Source of the DNA: Rhodoferax sp. WC2427
GTDB lineage: Bacteria > Pseudomonadota > Gammaproteobacteria > Burkholderiales > Burkholderiaceae_C
Reading direction: 5' to 3'
Length of the DNA: 64,000 nucleotides
Assembly: GCF_040822085.1 (NCBI RefSeq)
Contig: NZ_CP162006.1
Location: 1,116,001 to 1,180,000, forward strand
A program made the position numbers and the translations under genes. This document shows positions 36,447 to 47,259 of this stretch, piece after piece. Under the pieces are notes generated by a model. That model had not been told where the DNA came from. It saw only the letters and a list, made by a program, of their open reading frames with translations, and made no database searches. Numbering within the stretch: position 1 is the first letter of the stretch; each line of letters starts with the position of its first letter.

Positions 36447-37324
36447 CAGTTTTTGGGTTTCAAGGAGGCCATGCTCCAGTCGGCGCGGCTGTCGCTGGCG
36501 TGCTCCAGCATCTGCACCAGCCCGTCCACATTGTTGCTGGTGAGCATGCCCTCCATGGTCTGCAGCGTCTTTTGGAAGATCTGCGACTGGGCCAGGATTT
36601 CCTCGCGGTTGGCCAGCAGCACGTCGCGCCACATATGCGGGTCGGACGCGGCAATGCGGGTGAAGTCGCGAAAGCCCGGCCCGGCCAGGGCCAGGTATTC
36701 CTGCCCCTGCGGCTGGCTGACCAGGCCATGCATCATGGCAAAGGCGATCAGGTGCGGCAGGTGGCTGACGGCGGCAAAGGCCGCATCGTGCGATTCGGGG
36801 GTCATTTGCAGCACATTGCAGCCCAGCGCCGCCCATACCGCCTGGGCCTGGGCCAACTGGGCGGGCAGGGTGCGTTCGATGGGGGTGAGGATGACGTTTT
36901 TACCGCTGTACAGGTGCGGGTCGGCAAATTCCACGCCCGAGACTTCCCTGCCGGTGATCGGGTGGGCGGGCACGAAGGAGCCCACCTGCTCGCGCAGCGC
37001 GCGGCGGGCGGCATCCACCACGTCGCGCTTGGTCGAGCCCACGTCCATCACCAGGGTGTTGGGGGTGATCAGGTGCTTGATGGCCTTGAAGGTGTTTTCG
37101 GTGGCGGCCACGGGCACGGCCAGCAGCACGATGTCGGCACCTGACACGGCCAGCAGGGCCGAGGGGGCTTCGATGTCGATCACACCCAGTTGGCGGGCCT
37201 TGCTGGTGGTGGACGGCGACTTGCTGTAGCCCACCACGCGTTTTACCAGCCCGGCGTTTTTCAGCGCCAGCGCAAACGAGCCACCCATGAGGCCGCAGCC
37301 GATCAGTCCGAGTTGTTCAAACAT
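36446..37324 (-). CDS. tyrA: Prephenate dehydrogenase
   Basis: 292 aa. N-terminal NAD-binding [16 protein letters not shown], then [10 protein letters not shown] and [14 protein letters not shown], the prephenate-binding His/Arg region, and a helical C-terminal domain with [11 protein letters not shown]. It converts prephenate to 4-hydroxyphenylpyruvate for tyrosine synthesis. It lacks a chorismate-mutase or ACT domain. It lies 9 bp after pheA. Confidence 0.94.
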   Translation of the reverse strand: MFEQLGLIGCGLMGGSFALALKNAGLVKRVVGYSKSPSTTSKARQLGVIDIEAPSALLAVSGADIVLLAVPVAATENTFKAIKHLITPNTLVMDVGSTKRDVVDAARRALREQVGSFVPAHPITGREVSGVEFADPHLYSGKNVILTPIERTLPAQLAQAQAVWAALGCNVLQMTPESHDAAFAAVSHLPHLIAFAMMHGLVSQPQGQEYLALAGPGFRDFTRIAASDPHMWRDVLLANREEILAQSQIFQKTLQTMEGMLTSNNVDGLVQMLEHASDSRADWSMASLKPKN

Positions 37325-37333
37325 GGGGTACTT

Positions 37334-38440
37334 TCAGGAACCGACCGGGTAGGTGCCCAGTACCTTGAAGAAGGCGCACAGCGCACGCAGCTCTTGCAGT
37401 GCCTTGGCCACGTGCGGCTGCGAGGGGTGGCCGTCGAGATCGATGTAGAAGTAGTAGTCCCACTGGCCGGTGCGGGCGGGGCGGGATTCGAAGCGGGTCA
37501 TGGACACGCCGTTGGTCTTCAGCGGCACCAGCAAATCGTGCATGGCGCCCGGTTTGTTGGGCACCGATACCACCAGGCTGGTGCAGTCCTTCCCCGAGGC
37601 AGGCGGCGTGGCCAGGGTTTGCGGTAGGCAGATGACGGCAAAGCGGGTACGGTTGTAGGCATCGTCTTGTACCGCATGGGCCACGATGTGCAGGCCAAAC
37701 TGCGAGGCCGCACGTTCGCTGGCCAGGGCGGCCCAGGCGGGGTTGGTGGCGGCCAGGCGCGCGCCTTCGGCATTGCTGGAGACGGCGCGGCGCTCGGCGT
37801 GCGGCAGGTGCTGGGTCAGCCAGGCCTGGCACTGGGCCAACGCCTGGGGGTGGGCCATGACCACTTCGATGTTGTCGCGCGAATTGATTTGGCGCAGCAG
37901 GTTGTGCCGCACCAGCAGGCTGACTTCGCCCACCACGTGCACGGGGGAGTGCAAAAACAGGTCCAGCGAACGGGCCACCACGCCTTCGGTAGAGTTCTCG
38001 ATGGCCACCACGCCGTACTGCACCGTGCCCGCGGCGGTGGTGTGGAAGACTTCGTCGAAATTGGCGCAGTACAGCAGCTCGGCGGCGCTGCCGAAGAACT
38101 CGATGGCGGCTTGTTCGGTGAAAGTGCCTTCCGGGCCGAGCACGGCCACGCGCTGGGGTGCTTCCAGGGCCAGGCAGGCCGACATGATTTCGCGCCACAC
38201 GGCAGCCACATGCTGGTTTTTCAGGGGGCCGGGGTTGGACTGCTGGATCTTTTCGATGACCTGGGCCACGCGGTCGGGCCGGAAGAAGGGCGAGCCTTCG
38301 CGGCGCTTGATGTCGCCCACCTGCTCGGCCACGTGGGCGCGGCGGTTCAGCAGGGTCAGCAGGTCCTGGTCGATCTGGTCGATCTTGACCCGCAGGTCGG
38401 CGAGCGTGGTGGCGGGGTTCAGCGGTGTCGTGGCTGTCAT
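37334..38440 (-). CDS. pheA: Chorismate mutase / prephenate dehydratase (P-protein)
   Basis: 368 aa. Residues ~10-95 are an AroQ chorismate mutase (LRVKIDQIDQDLLTLLNRRA). Residues ~100-275 are prephenate dehydratase with GPEGTFTEQAA, ENSTEGVV and the catalytic NRTRF. The last ~80 residues are an ACT domain with ESRP, giving phenylalanine feedback inhibition. It lies 3 bp after serC. In many betaproteobacteria an aminotransferase gene sits between pheA and tyrA; none is here. Confidence 0.96.
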   Translation of the reverse strand: MTATTPLNPATTLADLRVKIDQIDQDLLTLLNRRAHVAEQVGDIKRREGSPFFRPDRVAQVIEKIQQSNPGPLKNQHVAAVWREIMSACLALEAPQRVAVLGPEGTFTEQAAIEFFGSAAELLYCANFDEVFHTTAAGTVQYGVVAIENSTEGVVARSLDLFLHSPVHVVGEVSLLVRHNLLRQINSRDNIEVVMAHPQALAQCQAWLTQHLPHAERRAVSSNAEGARLAATNPAWAALASERAASQFGLHIVAHAVQDDAYNRTRFAVICLPQTLATPPASGKDCTSLVVSVPNKPGAMHDLLVPLKTNGVSMTRFESRPARTGQWDYYFYIDLDGHPSQPHVAKALQELRALCAFFKVLGTYPVGS

Positions 38441-38443
38441 GGA

Positions 38444-39550
38444 TTAGGCCTGGCTCTTTTCAAATGCGTGCATGTAGTCCACCAGCGCCTGCACGCCTGC
38501 CAGGGGCATGGCGTTGTAAATGCTGGCCCGCATGCCGCCGACCGACTTGTGGCCCTTAAGCTGAAGCAAGCCGCGTGCCTTGGCACCTTCCAGGAAGGCA
38601 TCGTTGCGGTTCTCGTCGCGCAGGAAAAAGGGCACGTTCATGCGCGAGCGGCAATTCGCATCCACCTTGTTGTAGTAGAGCTGCGACTGGTCGATGGCCT
38701 GGTACAGCAGCGCGGCCTTGGCGATGTTGCGGTGTTCCATGGCGGCAATGCCGTGCAGATCACCTTCGGTCTGGTGCTTGAGCCACTGAAAGGTCAGCCC
38801 GGCGATGTAGATGGCGTAGGTGGGCGGCGTGTTGTACATCGACTGGTTGTCTGCCACCGTCTCGTAGTTGAAGGCGCTGGGGCAGATGTCCAGCGCGTGG
38901 CCGAGCAGGTCTTCGCGTACCACCACCACCGTCAGGCCGGCGGGGCCGAGGTTCTTTTGCGCGCCGCCAAACGCCAGGCCGACCTTGCTCCAGTCCATGC
39001 TGCGCGAGGCGACGTGGGACGAGAAATCGACCACCAGCGGGGCTTTGGAGCCCAGGGCCTGCAGGTCGGGGAGGGTCTGGAATTCGACGCCGTCAATGGT
39101 TTCATTGCCGCAGATGTGCACGTAGCGGGAATCGACGCTCAGGTCCCAGGTGGCTGGGTCGGGCAGGCGGGTGTAGCCGGTGTCTTCGGTGCTGGCGGCA
39201 ATGTGCACCTGGGCGTACTTGCGCGCCTCTTTTTGCGACTTGTTGCTCCAGCTGCCGGTGACCACGCAATCGACCTTGCCACCCTGCGACAGATTCAGCG
39301 GCACGATGGCGTTTTCGCCCAGGCCACCGCCTTGCATGAACAGAATCTTGAACTCGGGCGGCACGGCCATCAGGGCGCGGAAGTCGGCCTTGGTCTGTGC
39401 GTAGATCGACAAAAACTCTTTGCCCCGGTGGCTCATTTCCATCACGCCCATGCCGCTGCCGTGCCAGTCCAGCATTTCGGCCGCAGCCTGGGTCAGCACG
39501 GGTTCAGGAATGGCGGCCGGGCCGGCGGAAAAGTTGTAGGGGCGTGTCAT
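38444..39550 (-). CDS. serC: Phosphoserine aminotransferase
   Basis: 368 aa (E. coli 362). Class V aminotransferase beginning [14 protein letters not shown], with MSHRGKEF and the PLP lysine in [12 protein letters not shown]. It makes phosphoserine from 3-phosphohydroxypyruvate and also acts in pyridoxal phosphate synthesis. It is first in the serC-pheA-tyrA-aroA/cmk run. The ATG at 39548-39550 is chosen; in-frame codons further upstream cross a repeat and the gyrA end. Confidence 0.96.
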   Translation of the reverse strand: MTRPYNFSAGPAAIPEPVLTQAAAEMLDWHGSGMGVMEMSHRGKEFLSIYAQTKADFRALMAVPPEFKILFMQGGGLGENAIVPLNLSQGGKVDCVVTGSWSNKSQKEARKYAQVHIAASTEDTGYTRLPDPATWDLSVDSRYVHICGNETIDGVEFQTLPDLQALGSKAPLVVDFSSHVASRSMDWSKVGLAFGGAQKNLGPAGLTVVVVREDLLGHALDICPSAFNYETVADNQSMYNTPPTYAIYIAGLTFQWLKHQTEGDLHGIAAMEHRNIAKAALLYQAIDQSQLYYNKVDANCRSRMNVPFFLRDENRNDAFLEGAKARGLLQLKGHKSVGGMRASIYNAMPLAGVQALVDYMHAFEKSQA

Positions 39551-39556
39551 GCAATG

Positions 39557-39620
39557 CCTTAAGGTTTTTAGGCACTTCTCGCTTATTCCATCAGCGTGAG
39601 GTGCTACTAAATTTATAGTT
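39557..39620 (-). repeat. Intergenic repeat, copy 10 (minus orientation)
   Basis: On the minus strand: ACTATAAATTTAGTAGCACC, then ACGCTGATGGAATAAGCGAG and GTGCCTAAAAACC. It fills the gap between the gyrA stop and the serC start, so it is transcribed as part of either the gyrA 3' end or the serC leader. Confidence 0.7.
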
Positions 39621-39629
39621 TTGGCGTGG

Positions 39630-42302
<2,673 letters not shown>

Positions 42303-42462
42303 AGAGAGGCAAACGTCATACAGCGGAGGTCAACTATTTTAGGGCCAAGTGACTGTAGCCACACAGCAACACATGTTCCTTAATGCCAGCGTATACCGTC
42401 GTGCATGCCTGCTGTCCTACTCGTTTCCCCTTAGCCCTGTGGCACAATTCAATGAACGTATG

Positions 42463-42477
42463 CAGTGATGGTCACTG
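42463..42477. promoter_or_regulatory. Dyad in the gyrA-ompA divergent region
   Basis: CAGTGA-TGG-TCACTG is a perfect 6-bp dyad 53 bp before the OmpA-like start, downstream of a possible -10 (CACAAT, 42442-42447). It could be an operator or an RNA hairpin in the leader; no known regulator is implied. Confidence 0.35.
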
Positions 42478-42491
42478 TAAACGTCCCGTTT

Positions 42492-42513
42492 CGCAGCGCT
42501 GCTGCGGCTTTTT
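42492..42513 (+). promoter_or_regulatory. Terminator-like hairpin in the ompA leader
   Basis: CGCAGC-GCT-GCTGCG followed by GC and five T lies just before the ribosome site AGAGGAGA. The stem is short but GC-rich; it could act as an attenuator or as a 5' stabilising hairpin like those of outer-membrane-protein mRNAs. Confidence 0.4.
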
Positions 42514-42529
42514 CCCCAAGAGGAGAACC

Positions 42530-43177
42530 ATGAAGAAATTGAATAAAGTGGCAATGTTGTTTGCCTCCGCAGCGCTTGTAACCGCCGCGGGCGCTCAAAC
42601 CGTTGACAACTGGAAGAACGGCACCAACGAGTTGGTCTGGAAAAACGGCACCAACGAACTGTGCTGGCGCGACAACTTCTGGACCCCTGCGACTGCAGCT
42701 CCAGGTTGCGATGGCGCTATTGTTCCTCCTGCTCCCGCTCCTGCTCCTGTTGCAGCACCTGCTGCTCCAGCACCTGCAGCCGTAGCGCCAGCACCCGCTG
42801 TTGTGGCCGCTCCTATGGTCGCCGAAAAGGTGACCTACGCAGCTGATGCATTCTTTGACTTCAACAAGTCTGTGCTGAAGCCAGAAGGCAAAGCCAAGCT
42901 GGATGACCTGGTCAGCAAAGTCAAGGGCATCAACCTGGAAGTCATCATTGCCGTGGGTCACACCGACTCCGTGGGCAGCGATGCTTACAACCAGAAGCTG
43001 TCGGTTCGCCGTTCTGAAGCTGTGAAGGCTTACCTGGTGTCTAGCGGCATCGAAAAGAACCGCGTCTACACCGAAGGCAAGGGCGAGAAGCAACCTGTTG
43101 CTGACAACAAGACCGCCGAAGGCCGCGCCAAGAACCGCCGCGTTGAAATCGAAGTGGTTGGTACGCGTAACAAGTAA
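42530..43177 (+). CDS. OmpA-family outer-membrane/peptidoglycan-binding protein
   Basis: 215 aa. A signal peptide (basic start, cleavage after AGA near residue 22) is followed by two tandem WKNGTNEL repeats, a Cys-containing segment, an Ala/Pro linker (~residues 65-100) and a C-terminal OmpA domain (~100-215) with the peptidoglycan-binding pattern VGHTDSVGSDAYNQKLSVRR. There is no 8-stranded beta-barrel, so anchoring differs from E. coli OmpA. Codon choice is more restricted than in neighbours, as expected for an abundant protein. AGAGGAG lies 6 nt before the ATG; a strong terminator follows. Confidence 0.92.
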   Translation: MKKLNKVAMLFASAALVTAAGAQTVDNWKNGTNELVWKNGTNELCWRDNFWTPATAAPGCDGAIVPPAPAPAPVAAPAAPAPAAVAPAPAVVAAPMVAEKVTYAADAFFDFNKSVLKPEGKAKLDDLVSKVKGINLEVIIAVGHTDSVGSDAYNQKLSVRRSEAVKAYLVSSGIEKNRVYTEGKGEKQPVADNKTAEGRAKNRRVEIEVVGTRNK

Positions 43178-43212
43178 TTCTTGCGCTGGACGCCAGATTC
43201 GTCTGGCATCCC

Positions 43213-43252
43213 CAAAAAGCCCCGTGCGCCCGAGCCCACGGGGCTTTTTTTA
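43213..43252 (+). terminator. Intrinsic terminator after the OmpA-like gene
   Basis: AAAAAGCCCCGTG pairs with CACGGGGCTTTTT across a 9-nt loop, with T runs to follow. It lies 36 nt after the stop codon. Confidence 0.85.
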
Positions 43253-43310
43253 TGTGAGATCTCCCACCCTTGCGGTCCGAGCGGTTGGCACAATCTGCGA
43301 AAATCTGCGA

Positions 43311-44018
43311 ATGAATCCAAGCTTGAATGCCGACCCCGCCGAATTGGCGAAATTCTCTGATCTCGCACACCGTTGGTGGGATCTGGACAGCGAGTTTCGT
43401 CCGTTGCACCAAATCAACCCCTTGCGATTGAACTGGATCGACGGCATCGCGCCGTTGCAGGACCAGCGGGTGCTGGACATCGGCTGCGGTGGCGGTATCC
43501 TGGCGGACTCCATGGCCCGACGCGGTGCCGAAGTGCTGGGCATCGATCTGTCCACCAAGGCGCTCAAAGTTGCACAACTCCACGCCCTGGAAGCCCAGAC
43601 CCCGCATCTCCAATACCGCGAGGTGAGCGCCGAAGAACTCGCGGCAGAACAGCCCGGGAGCTTTGATGTGGTGACCTGCATGGAAATGCTGGAGCACGTT
43701 CCCGACCCCGCATCGGTGGTCAAAGCTTGTGCCACGCTCGTCAAGCCTGGTGGGTGGGTCTTTTTCTCGACCATCCACCGCAGTACCAAGGCTTTCCTGA
43801 TGGCCATTGTGGGGGCGGAATACCTCCTCAATATGTTGCCCCGCGGTACGCATGAATATGCCAAGATGATCCGCCCCAGTGAGTTGGCTGGGCACTGCCG
43901 CGTTGCAGGCTTGACACTGCAGCGTACCCGTGGCCTGGAATTCAATCCCCTGACCCAACGCTACTGGCTCAGTGACGACACCAGCGTGAACTACATGTTC
44001 GCGACGCAAAAGTTGTGA
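43311..44018 (+). CDS. ubiG: Ubiquinone biosynthesis O-methyltransferase
   Basis: 235 aa (E. coli 240). FSDLAHRWWDLDSEFRPLHQINPLRL is the UbiG-specific start, VLDIGCGGGILAD the SAM-binding motif, and VTCMEMLEHVPDP and the later GGWVFFSTIHRS motif follow. It methylates hydroxyls in two steps of ubiquinone synthesis. ATG 43311 matches the family start. Its stop overlaps the gph GTG by 4 bp. Confidence 0.96.
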   Translation: MNPSLNADPAELAKFSDLAHRWWDLDSEFRPLHQINPLRLNWIDGIAPLQDQRVLDIGCGGGILADSMARRGAEVLGIDLSTKALKVAQLHALEAQTPHLQYREVSAEELAAEQPGSFDVVTCMEMLEHVPDPASVVKACATLVKPGGWVFFSTIHRSTKAFLMAIVGAEYLLNMLPRGTHEYAKMIRPSELAGHCRVAGLTLQRTRGLEFNPLTQRYWLSDDTSVNYMFATQKL

Positions 44019-44695
44019 CCGCACACCTGAATGCGGCATTTCGAGGCATCCGCGCCGTCCTGTTTGATCTGGACGGTACTTTGGTGGACAGTGCGCCAGA
44101 TCTTGCTGGTGCAGCCGACAAAATGCGTACCGACCGTGCCTTGCCGCCATTTCCGCCAAGCCTTTACCGGCCGATGGTCGGAGCGGGTGCCAGGGGCATG
44201 CTCGGCGTGGCTTTTGGCATGCAGCCCGACCACCCGGATTTCGCCGCTATGAAAGAAGAATTCTTTCTGAACTACGAGCGCCGCCTGACCCAGGAGACCT
44301 ATGCGTTTGACGGAGTGCCTGAATTACTGGCCCAACTGGTAGCACGTCAGATGCCTTGGGGCGTAGTAACGAACAAGTCAGAGCGTTTCGCCTTGCCGCT
44401 GACCCAGGCCATGCCTTTGTTTGCAACGGCAGGCGCAATTGTCGGCGGCGATACCACGCCCCACGCCAAACCCCATCCTGCGCCATTGTTCGAGGCCGCC
44501 AGGCGCCTGGGCCTGGCTCCGGAGCACTGCATGTACGTCGGTGACGATGAGCGGGATGTCATTGCAGGCCTGGCCGCAGGTATGGCGACGGTTGTGGCAG
44601 GTTATGGCTACTTGGGGCGCGATGCGGACATCACCCAGTGGGGCGCCCATGCAAGCATCCAGTCGCCAATGGAGTTGCTGCAATGGTTGCCATAA
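44015..44695 (+). CDS. gph: Phosphoglycolate phosphatase-like HAD hydrolase
   Basis: 226 aa. HAD motif I DLDGTLVDS (nucleophile Asp), motif II in VVTNKS, and motifs III/IV ending YVGDDERDV are intact with a small helical cap. It probably hydrolyses 2-phosphoglycolate in the cytoplasm. The GTG start overlaps the ubiG stop (GTGA), an arrangement conserved in betaproteobacteria. Confidence 0.92.
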   Translation: MTAHLNAAFRGIRAVLFDLDGTLVDSAPDLAGAADKMRTDRALPPFPPSLYRPMVGAGARGMLGVAFGMQPDHPDFAAMKEEFFLNYERRLTQETYAFDGVPELLAQLVARQMPWGVVTNKSERFALPLTQAMPLFATAGAIVGGDTTPHAKPHPAPLFEAARRLGLAPEHCMYVGDDERDVIAGLAAGMATVVAGYGYLGRDADITQWGAHASIQSPMELLQWLP

Positions 44696-44701
44696 GCCGG
44701 T

Positions 44702-44707
44702 TAAAAT
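44702..44707 (+). promoter_or_regulatory. Likely -10 element of the ssrA promoter
   Basis: TAAAAT lies 8 nt before the first base of the tmRNA, the expected spacing for a sigma-70 start. No good -35 hexamer is seen at 16-18 bp, so the promoter overlaps the end of gph and is only partly recognised. Confidence 0.45.
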
Positions 44708-44715
44708 AGGCACCT

Positions 44716-45104
44716 GGGGCTGCACTGGTTTCGACGTGGGTTCGGACGCGCAGCAGGGCATGTCGAGGTTCTGTCACCTCGTAAAACAGCAGAAAAAACC
44801 TAACTGCAAACGACGAACGTTTCGCACTCGCAGCTTAATTGCGCGTGAGCCTCGCAACAGCAAGCCAATAGGCTGGGCAAGGGTGGTGGTGCCGCAAGGT
44901 GCTGCCGTCCAGGCTGCGGGGTAACTTCATTTGGCTGGGCACGCACTGGGTAACTTAGTGGGTTCCGAGAAAATAGGTTACTGGCGTTTTGCATAGCGTG
45001 CCACTGCGCGATGCAAAAGGCGAGACTTAAACCAGACGGCTACACATGTAGAACTGTTCGAAGAAGGCTTGCGGACGGGGGTTCAAATCCCCCCAGCTCC
45101 ACCA
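44716..45104 (+). ncRNA. ssrA: Transfer-messenger RNA (tmRNA)
   Basis: 389 nt one-piece tmRNA. The 5' end GGGGCTGCACTGGTTTCGAC and the 3' end GGGTTCAAATCCCCCCAGCT plus CCACCA form the tRNA-like domain. The tag reading frame starts at the resume codon GCA (44806) and ends TAA (44836-44838), encoding ANDERFALAA, the betaproteobacterial degradation tag. It rescues stalled ribosomes with SmpB. No downstream duplicate of the 3' end was seen, so there is no sign of an att site in use. Confidence 0.98.
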
Positions 45105-45114
45105 TTACAACTTT

Positions 45115-45150
45115 AAGGCCGATTGCTGGCATCCAGCAGTCGGCCTTTTT
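45115..45150 (+). terminator. Intrinsic terminator of ssrA
   Basis: AAGGCCGATTGCTGG pairs with CCAGCAGTCGGCCTT (one wobble/mismatch), loop CAT, followed by a T run. It begins 11 nt after the tmRNA CCA end. Confidence 0.85.
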
Positions 45151-45165
45151 CATTGGAGAATATTT

Positions 45166-46128
45166 TTATTTTCTCTTAAAAATGGCATTTCCCAATGCTT
45201 TGGGTAAATACGAAAAACTTAGCGGATCCAGTTGAAAGTGGTCTTTTAGAAGGCCAAGGGGTAATTTCTTTCGGTGCATGATCCGATGAAGCAAGTCTTG
45301 CGCGAAAGAAGTACGCAATGTGTCCAGGTTATTTTTAATGTGCGCGCGCTGTGGTTCGGTAACTGGGAATAATTTGCAAGTCAATTTTTTATATTTGATT
45401 TCATTATGAACCCGAAGCAAATGCTTTTCGCTCCCCCAGCCCGTTCCTGCATAGACATTTACCCCCGAGCCATAATGGGCTTCACATTGGCTGGAAAAAG
45501 CTACTTTGGCACCGCTGTGCGCTATATCCATCCAGAATAAATAGTCTTCTCCTGCATTGGTGAATTCAACTTTAAAGCGATTTTTCGGGAATCGTAAAAA
45601 ATCGTAAACCACCGTGGATGTGCCGATCACATTGCCACGTATGATTTGGTCCAATAAATCGCCTTGGTAGGCATGTAAACCTGGCTGGGTGCCAGGTATT
45701 TCCGGGTGGAGGCTAGGTTGGATGCGGCCAGCCCGTGCAAATGCCCCTACCGTGGAGTTAAGTTGGTAGTGGTCGGTGAAATAAAACTCGTACCCCGCGT
45801 CCAAAGCTTGGACGGCGCGTGAAAGATGGTCGTTGGACCACTCATCGTCAGAGTCAAGAAATGCGATGTAACGCGTCTCGGCTGGGGCATGGTCGAGACC
45901 GGTATTTCGGGCTGCCCCAGGTCCCCCGTTGGGTTGCGACACGATTTCGACGCGACTGTCTAGGGCGCCAATACTTTTCAGTTCCGACTCGGCAGACACC
46001 GGCGAGGCATCATCGATAACCAACACGTGTACTGGCATTGGTACGGATTTTTGCGCAGCAATACTTTTCAGGGCTTTGGTAAGTATTCCTGGTCTGTTTT
46101 GATAGTAAGGAATGATGACCGTAATCAT
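45166..46128 (-). CDS. Family 2 glycosyltransferase
   Basis: 320 aa. GT-A fold start MITVIIPYYQNRPGILTKAL, VLVIDDASP, NGGPGAARNTGLD and the metal-binding DSDDEW motif. It is expected to add a sugar to a lipid-linked or nascent polysaccharide on the cytoplasmic side; no membrane segment is evident. It is the last gene of the minus-strand exopolysaccharide operon and overlaps the GNAT gene by 4 bp. Base composition is clearly lower in GC than the flanking chromosome, suggesting transfer. Confidence 0.9.
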   Translation of the reverse strand: MITVIIPYYQNRPGILTKALKSIAAQKSVPMPVHVLVIDDASPVSAESELKSIGALDSRVEIVSQPNGGPGAARNTGLDHAPAETRYIAFLDSDDEWSNDHLSRAVQALDAGYEFYFTDHYQLNSTVGAFARAGRIQPSLHPEIPGTQPGLHAYQGDLLDQIIRGNVIGTSTVVYDFLRFPKNRFKVEFTNAGEDYLFWMDIAHSGAKVAFSSQCEAHYGSGVNVYAGTGWGSEKHLLRVHNEIKYKKLTCKLFPVTEPQRAHIKNNLDTLRTSFAQDLLHRIMHRKKLPLGLLKDHFQLDPLSFSYLPKALGNAIFKRK

Positions 46129-47240
46129 GGGTGAGATTCCGACATAGAAGGTGTAACGGGGGCAACACCAGATTCACCCGTTAGGGATGATGCTGAGGGT
46201 TCTTCAGTTCTTTTATGCCGACGTTCAGCCAATTTTTTGAGCCAAGCCCAGCGATAGCATGTCAGATGGTAAAGCGCACGCTTGCTTTCGGTCCAGCGGG
46301 TGTGCCACTCCATCATGCGACCATAATATTCGAGTCGTTTTATATTGCCTTGACCAAAAACCTGTTCCACTTCATCTTGACTGAGCAGGAATGCAGGAGA
46401 ATAGTTTTTAATGGTTTCATCGTAGGTTGTTTTTAGAACGACAAGAGTTCCTGCGCGTTGCACGCATAAATTAAGCGCCACTGTTTTCTCATTAAAGAAA
46501 TATTCATATACTACAGCTTCCCCATGCTTTGCTGCATTTTGTAGTAGCTGTATATAAAACATTCCCTGGGGATTATCAGGGTGTATGGCGGTGCCTTCTG
46601 ATGCTTTCCAGCCAGAACTTTCCAATACCCCATATCGTGCAATTGCACCCGCCATATCTTCAGGTGCAGTGAGTACCCGCATCTGGATATGGGTACCTTC
46701 TGTTGCGAGTTTGTTACGCTGTTTGCGCATGTTTTGACGCAAGTTTTTACCGCGCGCCGCCCAATAATCTTCAAAAGTTCCCAGGATATCTATCCATCCG
46801 GTGTCGATATAGTCCATGTGCTTGGTATCAGGTTCGTCAGCGTCCCGCGGGGCTAACAGCGGATCAACCTGCGTCATCGAAAAGCCTAAACAAAACCCAA
46901 GAGGGCCGCGCAGCAGGCTGCGTGCGAGGTACGTGGTCGTGAGGTGCTTGGCGGCAACCCAGACCCCCAAGGGCAGTTGGGATGGCTGGAAGGTACGCCA
47001 TTGGAATGAACCGCTGGGCACCGCCAGTAGCATGGCGACCACCCCACCATCTTCCCGCCCAATGAGCAGTCTTTCTTGTCCAGAGCCGAATATCTGGAGT
47101 GCGGAGCAAACCGCTGAAGCCGTCATAAACGGCAAGTCGGCGCGCTCTGCATTGAGTCGATCCCATTCGGGCAGCAGATCTGGAGTTGACGGAAGTGCGC
47201 TGGCTGGCAGATTTTGCCAATGGATTTTTTTGGAAGACAT
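46125..47240 (-). CDS. GNAT/BcsL-type acyltransferase
   Basis: 371 aa. The central and C-terminal part (~residues 160-320) resembles the BioF2/CelD-BcsL acetyltransferase fold: YWAARGKNLRQNMRKQRNKL followed by GVLESSGWKASEGTAI and FNEKTVALNLCVQ. Such proteins are found in polysaccharide loci, including FemAB-like members of exosortase-associated loci, and probably acylate a sugar or amine. The C-terminal 40 residues are Ser/Pro-rich and low complexity. It overlaps the GT2 gene by 4 bp. Low GC. Confidence 0.8.
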   Translation of the reverse strand: MSSKKIHWQNLPASALPSTPDLLPEWDRLNAERADLPFMTASAVCSALQIFGSGQERLLIGREDGGVVAMLLAVPSGSFQWRTFQPSQLPLGVWVAAKHLTTTYLARSLLRGPLGFCLGFSMTQVDPLLAPRDADEPDTKHMDYIDTGWIDILGTFEDYWAARGKNLRQNMRKQRNKLATEGTHIQMRVLTAPEDMAGAIARYGVLESSGWKASEGTAIHPDNPQGMFYIQLLQNAAKHGEAVVYEYFFNEKTVALNLCVQRAGTLVVLKTTYDETIKNYSPAFLLSQDEVEQVFGQGNIKRLEYYGRMMEWHTRWTESKRALYHLTCYRWAWLKKLAERRHKRTEEPSASSLTGESGVAPVTPSMSESHP

Positions 47241-47259
47241 GGCGTATTTTGGAATTGCG

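Noticed and set aside
45080..45165. Possible island attachment site at the ssrA 3' end
   Set aside because: No integrase gene follows and I found no second copy of the tmRNA 3' end in the window; a normal terminator follows directly.
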